Below, in pieces: positions 55,987-64,000 of a stretch of DNA of 64,000 nt. Position 1 is the stretch's first letter. The number at the start of each line of letters is the position of its first letter. This stretch comes from Diprion similis (taxonomy: Eukaryota > Arthropoda > Insecta > Hymenoptera > Diprionidae), in NCBI RefSeq assembly GCF_021155765.1, contig NC_060118.1, positions 1,860,001-1,924,000 on the forward strand, given 5' to 3'. Below the pieces are notes generated by a model, which did not search any database, was not told where the DNA came from, and saw only the letters and a program-made list of their open reading frames with translations. A program made the translations under genes and the position numbers.

Positions 55987-56235
55987 TGTTGAGGAATACG
56001 TCGTACGATGTATATGTGTGTGCGTGTGTATGGGCGAGACAAGAAAAGATTGGGGCGTTGCCTAATTTTCTGTGTATAGCACCCGCTTATTTTGTTTATA
56101 TCGCGCAGTCGAAGCGTGAGGCTCACCGAGAGCGTACCTTTATTCTAACTTTGTATAATTTCATCAAATAAATAAAACCAATACACGTTGTATATATATA
56201 ACTCGTTTTTCTTCATTTATGCCAATAATCTAACA
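55987..56235 (+). repeat. Copia 3' LTR (249 bp)
   Basis: I saw no difference from 51655-51903. Followed by the GATAT target duplication. Confidence 0.96.
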
Positions 56236-56400
56236 GATATTATACTGGTCTTTGGGCCTCACAAGCAGTCTTTGGTTATGAGAAAACATCACGTGGTTGA
56301 TAACGCACCGGACTTTAGATCTCACCAACAGTTTTTTGGTCACGGGAAACGAATGTCACGTGCTTTATATCGGGTTAACGGAAACGATTCTCGGCACTAT
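56236..56400. repeat. CACGTG-containing short repeats, right part
   Basis: Continues the array interrupted by Copia. Units at 56289 (TCACGTGGTTGAT) and 56355 (GTCACGTGCTTTAT), with a CCGGACTTTAGA block between. The first five bases are the right copy of the GATAT duplication. Confidence 0.7.
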
Positions 56401-56784
56401 TATTTGTGATATGTAGGGTGTCAAATAGCACGCCGCAAGCCACTCAAGGTTGACCGGAACATTCCTGAGATGGGCACGCTGGAAACAGAATCGTTTGCGT
56501 CTCCGCTACATCTCGACCGTCGGCAGGGGGGCTGACAGCGAGACTGATGCTAACGCTGCGTGATTTTGACCTTTGGTCGATGAAATTGTCGGTAGGGCAG
56601 CAAGATTTTGACCTTCGGCTGATAAGAGTGTCGGTGAGGTTGAACCTTCGGTCGATAAATAAGTAGAGCGATTTCGATCTTCGTTTGGTACAGCGGATTG
56701 TGACGTTATCGTGGAGAGGGGTTTGAGTTTAGGTAAGACGTCGGTAAGTGTCGGCAACAAGATTCTATACGCAGAACCGACATT
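56401..56784. other. Unassigned, with short degenerate repeats
   Basis: Between about 56560 and 56700 a GATTTTGACCTTCGG-type word recurs four times at roughly 30-45-base spacing. No coding assignment. Confidence 0.45.
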
Positions 56785-57280
56785 GTATTACTACTCACTT
56801 TCGAGAAAGCGGTCGACATCGCTTCTGCAATAGAATTAGCGCTTCGCAACGCCAAACGTACGGATGAAACACCGCAACTTACAGCGAAGTCGTCAATAAT
56901 CACGTCAACTGGCGCAACGCAAATCAACAAGCACAGGGTAACAAAGGTTCTAAGATAGAGGTGAAAGACAAGGTATAAGCGATAAGAGCAAGTTTAAAAA
57001 TACAAATAAAAAGTACATCTGTTTTTGCTGCGGTAAAATTAACGATCATTCTTTGGAAGAATGTGTTTCAAAGAATTTAGTTTGCAGCTTGTATGGAGTC
57101 AAAAGTCACTTGGAGAGAATGTGTTTAAAAAAAAACATGGTAAAGATACGGTTTTCGAAAACTGCTTTGCTGCTTACGATAAATATAAATCTAAAGAAAA
57201 AGGTAAAGTAAATTTTTGGATTTTTATATAATAAATTCAGTAGACTTGTTTGCGAAAAGTAATCACCTCTCAATTAAGTA

Positions 57281-57611
57281 CAGTAATACCCCGACTTACG
57301 CTACCCCGTTTTACGCGAATTCGGAGATACGCGGTTTTTCTTTTTAATCGTCGCGCGCATCGGCGTGTTCGGCTTACGACAAGTTCGAACGTGTTCCGTG
57401 TAGAATAACAATTCCAATTCCGTGAAACATTACGTACGCAGTGCAACTTCGGTTTATGACAAGTTCGGATGTGTTCCTTGTGGAATTATTTTACGTACGC
57501 AGTGCACATTATTGGTTTATCTTTAATTATGTCATCACCCCGACTTACGCGAATTCGACTTACACGGCTATCTCTTGGTCCCATCTATCGCTTAAGTCCG
57601 GGGTATTACTG
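57281..57611. mobile_element. 331-bp mariner/pogo-like MITE
   Basis: The left end CAGTAATACCCCGACTTACG and right end (reverse complement) CAGTAATACCCCGGACTTAA form terminal inverted repeats. A TA duplication (57279-57280 and 57612-57613) flanks them. The interior holds an imperfect ~60-base direct duplication (ACAAGTTCGAACGTGTTCC / ACAAGTTCGGATGTGTTCC). No ORF of note; a non-autonomous element. Confidence 0.85.
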
Positions 57612-58027
57612 TATATTAAAACGAACCCAATGTTCGAGAACGTTGAGATTTTGAATAGTACAATATTGACTCCGAAGCATATGTAGCTGCAATCTCGGAG
57701 ACAAATAAAAATAAAGATTTTGCAAATAAACGACTTGTGACCTTTTATCTAGCTACGGGCGAATGCAATTGAACCCTATAGCATGTTCAAAAGTATACGT
57801 GTGAAATTCTGAAACAAGAATCGTTATTTAGATTCATATGTTATGCAAGGCGACGGCCTATCATTAGTGGGTGTCTACTGGCTTAAGGAATTTGCGTTCT
57901 GGCCTTTGAAAATTGGAGAGGTAGAGAAACCGAAATTTGTCAGTATATTCTACATGCATAATGAGCTGAGGGACAAATTTTTATCCTCACATCCAAAATG
58001 ATTTTCGAATGAACAAGGCGCTTTTAA

Positions 58028-58923
58028 GGGGACCCGGTGGTCTAGAGCACAAAAATTTTACCTATTTTCACGGTTTTTTTTTTTTTGCCATTCAAAATTT
58101 GAAAAACGATGTTTCAACTTTCCGGGCATATTACTACGTTTATTAAGCACACAAAAAAAAAATTTTTCTTTATTTTAAAAACATTTATTATTATAAAAAT
58201 GCCGCTGAAGATGACCCTCTCGAAAAATCGGACCCGGACGGCGTAGGTGATTTCAAGACTTTTACTCATCTGAAACTCAAAATTCAAGAAGATTTCAGAA
58301 AGAGTGCAGTTATGTTCGCAACTAGAACAAATCGGAAAAATTGAAATTGACAAAATGGCGCGCTTTTGAAAAAAAAGTTCGTAAAATCGGGTCTTTTTTC
58401 ACTAGTTTTTTAGTGTAAACAATAGGAAATTATTTGAATAAAATTATGATTCTAGTTCCGACGATAGCCATACATGTTGTTAACAACATATCCAAATTTC
58501 AAGTGATTCGGTTGAATAGTTTTTTTTGTTTTCACCCCCGCCGTGCCGAAAAAAGTCGTTTCGAGATAAATGAGTTTAAAGTTTGAGGTACAGATATTTT
58601 CAAAAATTGAGGAAATTTTAAATACTTACAGTCAATCCGCGATTCCGGCACCATATAGGGAAGGGAAGGGTATATATAGGTATATAGTATATACTATATA
58701 CAGGTATATATTTTCGGAGAAGGGTCGGGACAACTGCCCTGTTCGGAGCGCTAGACCCATGAGGAGCGCGCGGACCGCTCTCTACCTGGTTAATGGGCTG
58801 TAGAAGCTATAATGTTGAGAATTTCCGCATGAAAATTATACAGTATATTCTTAAGACACTATACTTTTGAAATAGCGAGAAAAAAAAATCGATTTTTTGA
58901 AATTTCTAGACCACCGGGTCCCC
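58028..58923. mobile_element. 896-bp non-autonomous DNA element, 19-bp perfect TIRs
   Basis: Both ends read GGGGACCCGGTGGTCTAGA inward without mismatch. Flanks are TTAA on the left and TCAA on the right, at best an imperfect 4-bp duplication. Interior is non-coding, with a TATATAGGTATATAGTATA-type stretch near 58670-58710. It interrupts the Gypsy coding remnant between its protease and RT parts. Superfamily not assigned. Confidence 0.8.
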
Positions 58924-59696
58924 TCAATGTGCGGAAAGTCAGACTTGTTTTGAAAGGTAATGCTAGGCCAATACAATTGAAGCCATATCATGTTCCTATT
59001 GCATTGTCTCAAAAAATAACAAATGAAATAAATATATTGGTAAAAGCCGAATGCTAGGAAATGTTAAAGAGTATTTTAGAAGATATTCCCCGTAGAGAAA
59101 TTTACATCGATAATATTTACTGTACAGGTAAAACACCTGGAGAATATGTTAAAATCTTGGAAGAAATTTTTCGTAGACCAAAAGACGCCTGATTAGGAAT
59201 CAACGTAAATAAATATGACTTCTTTAGAAAAGATATAAAGATACTGGGATTCCTGATTGACGAATCAGGGTAAAACCGGCACGATCCAAAATCTCGGCAG
59301 TACAAGACGCCCCTGTGCCAAAAAACTGTTAAGAATTGTAAGCTTTTTCAGGTTTATCGAATTTCTACGAAAAGTTCCTACCTGATAAAGCTCATCATGT
59401 AAAACCCTTATACGACTTATGTAATAAAAAAATTGGGATTGATCAGACAAGTGTCTCAAAGCGTTCAAGTGGTTGAAAGAGCAAATCACTACAAATCGTA
59501 TTATAGTATTAAAGTTCGAAACCAAATTTTGGATGTCCGGATGTTCGGATGTTCAGAAAGTGACGTCACCAGAATTTTTTTTCTATTGACGTCATCGTCG
59601 AGCTATAGTAATTGGCGGGGACAAAATTTAGCGAGCCGAAATTCTCAGTCCGGAAATGACCGCGCAGTCGAGAGGACGTATAAAAATCGCGATCCG

Positions 59697-60495
59697 CTCC
59701 AGGTACTTGACCTGGTGAATTCCGACTTTTAGAACCAGCGCACCGTAGTTCCTGCGCCCCAGGTCCACTACTTGGTGGTACTCGACCTTCAGGACAAGCG
59801 CTCCGTGGTTCTTGCGCTCCAGGTTGACTACCAGGTGAATTTCGACGTCCAGGACAAGCGCTCCGTAGTTCCTGCGCCCCAAGTATACTACCTGGTGAAT
59901 ATCGACCTCCAGGCCGTAGTTTCTGCGCCCCACGTCCACTATCTGGTGAAACTCGACCTCCAGGACAAGGGCTCCGTAGTTTCTGCGCTCCAGGGCTACT
60001 ATCTGGTGAATTTCGACGTCCAAGGCAAGCGCTCCGTAGTTTCTGCATCCCACGTCCACTACCTGGTGAAACTTGACCTCCAGGACAAGCGCCCCGTAGT
60101 TCCTGCGCTCCACGTCTTTGACCTGGTGAATTTGTAATTTCAGGACGAGTGCTCCGTAGCTACTACGCTCCAGGTCCTGAACCTGATGAATTTCGACTTC
60201 CAGGCCAAGCGCTCCGTAGCTCATCGGCTCCAGGTCCTTGACCCGGTGAGTTTTGGATTTCAGGACTAGCGCTCGATAGTACCTGCGCTCCAGGTCCTGA
60301 ACCGGGTGAATTTTGTCTCCAGAACGAGCGCTCCGTAGCTCATTCGCTCCAGGTCCTTAACCTGATGAATTTTGAATTTCAGGACAAGCACTCCGTAGTT
60401 TCTGCGCTCCGGGTCCACTACCTGGTGAGACTCGACTTCCAGGACCAGCGCTCTGTAGTTCCTGCGCTCCAGGTCCTTGGCCTGATGAATTCAGA
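59697..60495. repeat. 60-bp minisatellite, about 13 units (Helitron copy 2)
   Basis: Tandem 60-base units (one shortened by several bases near 59915) of the type CTCCAGGTCCACTACCTGG...GACAAGCGCTCCGTAG. Because 60 is a multiple of three, several frames stay open across the array on both strands. I regard these as passive. Confidence 0.92.
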
Positions 60496-60962
60496 ATTGA
60501 TTTGGAATCTGGTTGCCTGCCTCAATGTGTTAGGCACACAGCTATTCTGCATATACATGGAAATATTCATGGCATATTCCATGTACTTATATTATTGTGT
60601 GATAGTAAAGTCGAAAACGGTTGTTTGGGTTTTCGTCGTAGATAAAGACTCGAACGACCTCTACATTGATCGAATTCAATAGGCGTAATGACGGGCACAT
60701 GACGATGCTATCACTGGCGCGTATTGACGTATACGTCCACAATAAATCGAGTTTTTCGAGTTTGTAAGTAATACGTGATAAAACTAATCACATCGGCGTC
60801 AAAGGTATAATTGGACATTCTGTTGCTGATTTGTGAGCGAGTGTGAAACTAAGCGGAAAAGAGAAGAAGGGTACAAAGTGATATTACCATGAATCGACGC
60901 AGGTATGTAGAATTATCTCTGGATGATTTTGCGGTCTTGCAGAGAACTGGTCAATCAGGTAT

Positions 60963-61598
60963 GTGTTGATTACACATATGAACAAATTCAGCGATTTATC
61001 AGAGCAATACTTGACTTTTCGCATGCAGAGTACCTTATTGGTACAAATACCACGATCAATTCAAAGTGTTCCGGAAAATGAAGCATGCATGCAAATACTG
61101 TTTCATGGCCCGAGACATTTCGGACATTGGATTTGTGTTAACTACGATACCGAAGTATTACACATATATGATAGCGCTAACAAGAGAGTATTGCACGATG
61201 ATCATGAGATATTTTTGAGCAAATTGTTACCTCATTACAATATACGTGTTGTGTTTGAAAAAGTACAGCAACAAAGTAATTACTGGGATTGCGGTGTGTT
61301 TTCCATAGCTTTTGCAACTTCTGTTGCTTTTGGTGTGAATCCTTGTGAGGTACAGTATGATACATCAAGGATGAGACCACATTTATTTAACATGTTCAAT
61401 TCGGAACATTTGATACACTTTCCATTTATACAAGTAACCTCGCATAGCAACACGCTGCGCGAAACGTTTTCCACAGGTGTGTGTACGAAACGTAATAAAT
61501 CTGAGGTCGTAAAAGGTGTCGATAAGGTAAATATCCAAGTGAGTGAATCAATGCCACAAAAAGGTTTACCTGAAAAAAAAAGTATTTATGTACAATAG
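60963..61598 (+). CDS. Ulp1/C48-like cysteine protease ORF in Helitron copy 2
   Basis: 211 codons, protein identical to 30559-31194, with the same His (HFGHW), Asp (YDSAN), Gln and Cys (WDCGVF) pattern. Its preservation contrasts with the broken Rep-helicase downstream, but since the neighbouring DNA is equally identical, recent copying alone can explain it. The 5' end has the same possible intron as copy 1. Confidence 0.75.
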   Translation: MLITHMNKFSDLSEQYLTFRMQSTLLVQIPRSIQSVPENEACMQILFHGPRHFGHWICVNYDTEVLHIYDSANKRVLHDDHEIFLSKLLPHYNIRVVFEKVQQQSNYWDCGVFSIAFATSVAFGVNPCEVQYDTSRMRPHLFNMFNSEHLIHFPFIQVTSHSNTLRETFSTGVCTKRNKSEVVKGVDKVNIQVSESMPQKGLPEKKSIYVQ

Positions 61599-61703
61599 GG
61601 AGCAGAAACATCAGAATCAACCCCTTGATACCGATAATAGAGTTAATTTTAAATGTACAAAACCAAAAGCGAAGAAAATCATAGAATCTTATAGAGAAGG
61701 CAA

Positions 61704-62246
61704 ATAACATTCGGGCGGCTGCATGACGCTACAAAGATGCAGATAGAGAAAAATCAAGTCGTGCAAAAGATCCTGAGGAGCAACGGGCCAACAGACTTGA
61801 GGCTGATGCGATAGGTCAGAAGCAAAGAAGGATAACTAACAAAAATGTGCAAAACACAAAGGAGTCCGTGGTCTGTAAAAGCGATGCGGATAGAATGAAA
61901 AAAAGTCGTGCGAAAGAATCTGAGGAACGACGGGCCAACAGACCCAAGGCCGATGCAATACGTCAGAAGCAAAGAAGGGAAACCAACAAAAATGTGAAAA
62001 CCACGAACGAGTCCGTGATCCGTAAAAGCAATGCAAATAAAATGAAAAAAAAAACGTGAAAGAGAATCCGAGGAGCAACGAGCCAACAGACTTAAGGCCG
62101 ATGCAATACGTCAAAAGCAAAGAAGGGAAACCAACAAAAATGTTGAAAATACGGAAGAGTCAATTCGGGAGAAGAGTCCAAAGGAAAAAAAACTTAATAA
62201 GACAGAAGGTTTAGTGTTACCTGCGACAAAAAAAAAGGAGAAGTAA
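61704..62246 (+). pseudogene. Basic repeat-rich Helitron region, copy 2
   Basis: Same three ~150-base charged repeats as 31300-31842, with the same frame change. Followed by the shared 236-bp duplication (62108-62343 and from 62344). Confidence 0.65.
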
Positions 62247-62591
62247 TCCTTCCGTGATTCCGATAGGAAGGGTGGTATTGGAAAGTCCCGATTTTATGGG
62301 AGATGAAGTGGAATTACATTATCTGTGAAAAATGAATTACATTACGTCAAAAGCAAAGAAGGGAAACCAACAAAAATGTTGAAAATACGGAAGAGTCAAT
62401 TCGGGAGAAGAGTCCAAAGGAAAAAAAACTTAATAAGACAGAAGGTTTAGTGTTACCTGCGACAAAAAAAAAGGAGAAGTAATCCTTCCGTGATTCCGAT
62501 AGGAAGGGTGGTATTGGAAAGTCCCGATTTTATGGGAGATGAAGTGGAATTACATTATCTGTGAAAAATGAATTATCCGTGTTAGTTTTTT

Positions 62592-64000
62592 CATGCTGAA
62601 CATTTTGTTTCTGAATTGCCCGGTGATAAGAAGTATAATGGTTGCTGTCACAAAGGTCAAGCACGTATTTTGTAAGATAGTTTTTATCCGAAAGAGATTC
62701 AAGCATTGATCAACGGTAATGATGCATATAGTAGAAATTTTATGAAAAATTAAGGAAGTTACAACAATTCCTTGGCATTTGCAAGTTTAAGTGCTAAATT
62801 AGACGCCTTTAAAAGTCAAGGTCCATTTGTATTCCGTATATGTGGACAAACCTATAATAATACATATGCGCTTCATCCAGATGTCAATGAATCCCGTAAA
62901 TATGGACAATTATATATTGTTGATAACGAGATCGCTACTAGAGTTCGTATGCAACATCCCGGCAATAGTGGCTGCTTACCAGAGGTATTGAGCGTATTGG
63001 ATGACGTTATACGCAGAGTCAATCCATACGCGAAGGCGTTTAATATGATGTACGAGGTGGAAAGAAACGAAATATTGCTGTCCAATTTAACCGGTTGTCC
63101 AGTTCGTGAAGTTTGAATGTGGTTGAAGAGAGATGACACGGTTGATTAAAATCGTTTCAACATACCAACATGCAATGAAGTGGCAGTGGTGTTCGTTGCT
63201 GAAGATGGAGATCCTCCGTTACAAAGAGACATATTTGTATATTCTAAAAGTAAGGGTCCTATAAGTATGTCATCTCTGAGTCAACATGTTGACCCTATGA
63301 CGTATCCTCTCATCTTTCCATCCGGTCAGTCTGGATGCGCGCTGAAGATGAAGCAAACGGGAGGAAAACGTGATATAACAGCGTTGCAATACTACAGCTT
63401 TATGTTGAGCGATAGAGGCGGGTTTAATCCATGTCTGAGTATGGGAAGTTCATCCCAGCAATATATTGTCGATATGTGGACGAAAGTTGAAAGTCATTGT
63501 CTGTATTTTATGAGAAATCAACAAAGTGAATTACGAGCAGAAACGTATGAAGGCGTAATCGATTATCTTCACAACAAAGCAGGACGGGATAATGCAAGGA
63601 TAGGGAAAATGGTGATATTACTGTCTTTGTTTAATGGGAGTCCACGAGCTTTGCAGCAAAGTTTCATTGACGCAATGGCAATATTGCAAAAATATGGCAA
63701 ACCCGATTTATTCATTACTACGACCTGTTAGCCAAAATGGAAAGAATATGTTGAAAATCTGAAGCCTGGTCAAACTGCAATGGATCGACCAGACCTTATA
63801 GCTAGAGTATTTTGTCGGAAAGTTAAGGAGCTGAAAGCACAATTAATCGTCGAAGCAGTATTTGGAAAGTGTGCTGCTTATGTTTATGTAATCGAATTTC
63901 AAAAATGAGGCTTATCACATTTTCATATGTTGTTTTGGCTAGAGGAAGACAGCAAAATTCGAGATGCAGATGACGTTGACAGAATAGTTTCGGCCGAGAT
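62592..64000 (+). pseudogene. Helitron Rep N-terminal part, copy 2, cut by window end
   Basis: Same frames and same nonsense codons as copy 1. Readable blocks are NSLAFASLSAKLDAF, AVVFVAEDGDPPLQRDI and the open 183-codon block 63180-63731. The HUH-type segment is at about 63894-63934. The sequence ends before the Y2 block. Confidence 0.85.

Larger units (their letters stand above)
51655..56235 (+). mobile_element. Complete Ty1/Copia LTR retrotransposon (4,581 bp)
   Basis: Two 249-bp LTRs that I read as identical (TGTTGAGG...CTAACA), a 5-bp GATAT target duplication, a Copia-type primer site, a single intact gag-pol ORF and a purine-rich tract GAGTGGGAG before the right LTR. Identical LTRs and an open ORF imply recent insertion and possible activity. 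It landed inside the CACGTG repeat array at the right end of Polinton B. Confidence 0.97.
56785..59495 (+). mobile_element. Decayed Gypsy-type fragment with two nested small elements
   Basis: The gag C-terminus FEKAVDIASAIELALRNAK (about 56793) is followed by the zinc-knuckle region CFCCGKINDHSLEEC (about 57018-57065) and a degraded second knuckle, then a protease end YVMQGDGLSLVG (about 57840-57880). RT C-terminal parts are YIDNIYCTGKTPGEYVKILEE, NVNKYDFFRKDIKILGFLID and SNFYEKFLPDKAHH, and the last block AFKWLKEQITTNR ends at the Helitron start. Two TIR elements (57281-57611 and 58028-58923) interrupt it. Stops and frame changes are frequent. It differs from the Gypsy at 14.2-16.7 kb. Confidence 0.82.
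59496..64000 (+). mobile_element. Helitron copy 2 (5' end to window edge)
   Basis: Starts A|TCGTATTATAGTATTAAAG inside or at the end of the Gypsy fragment, like the start of copy 1. From 60817 on it is the same as copy 1 from 30413 on (offset 30,404). The only difference I saw is 33434 T versus 63838 C. Upstream of that point the two are clearly diverged. The element is truncated by the window end in its Rep region. Confidence 0.88.

Noticed and set aside
59566-60224. Long repeat-peptide ORFs over the 60-bp minisatellite
   Set aside because: Open frames on both strands follow from a 60-base unit lacking stops. No start context or domain supports translation.
59697-60495. CRISPR-like array
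   Set aside because: The units are contiguous and vary throughout, with no constant-repeat/unique-spacer structure, and the genome is eukaryotic.

Overview
The window is eukaryotic nuclear DNA, almost certainly from an arthropod and most likely an insect. A hymenopteran would fit, but nothing here proves the order. It is AT-rich and gene-poor and is built nearly entirely from transposable elements of several classes nested in one another. I found no confident host protein-coding gene. One tRNA-like locus and one short decayed coding fragment are the only possible host pieces.

Layout. 1-6.9 kb: non-coding or unrecognised DNA with simple repeats, a pair of ~100-bp direct repeats and a pair of 37-bp inverted repeats. 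7.1-19.8 kb: Polinton/Maverick A, a virus-like DNA transposon. It carries protein-primed DNA polymerase B (+), then on the minus strand integrase, a small fibre-like protein, a DUF8207-type protein, the packaging ATPase and a 46-aa ORF, then on the plus strand a PLA2/pX-type protein, an adenovirus-type protease, the minor capsid (penton-like) protein and the major capsid protein. A Gypsy-type fragment (14.2-16.7 kb) sits inside it, and an inverted piece of another polB is fused to the end of its capsid gene. 20.3-26.6 kb: a palindrome, two solo-LTR candidates, unassigned DNA and a 132-bp tandem repeat. 26.6-28.5 kb: a 1.9-kb foldback element made of two ~0.9-kb inverted arms. 28.5-36.5 kb: a 5'-truncated Helitron followed head-to-tail by a nearly complete Helitron. 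36.5-42.0 kb: unassigned DNA with the tRNA-like locus. 42.0-51.6 kb: Polinton B, lacking polB but with the rest of the gene set; it is a mosaic of two Polinton lineages joined near 47.46 kb. 51,655-56,235: a complete, apparently young Copia retrotransposon with identical 249-bp LTRs, a 5-bp target duplication and an intact 1,317-codon ORF. 56.8-59.5 kb: a decayed Gypsy fragment holding two small TIR elements. 59.5-64.0 kb: a second Helitron copy, cut by the window end.

How the parts relate. Nearly all Polinton and Helitron genes carry stops and frameshifts. Exceptions are the Polinton A minor capsid gene (228 aa), the Helitron Ulp1-like protease ORF (211 aa, identical in both copies) and Copia. 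The two Helitrons are almost identical over at least 3.18 kb, nonsense codons included, but clearly diverged upstream, where a 60-bp minisatellite has 3 units in one copy and 13 in the other. This points to recent duplication or conversion of an already dead element. The deduced nesting order is Polintons first, Gypsy fragments into or beside them, small TIR elements into Gypsy, Helitron beside Gypsy, and Copia last.
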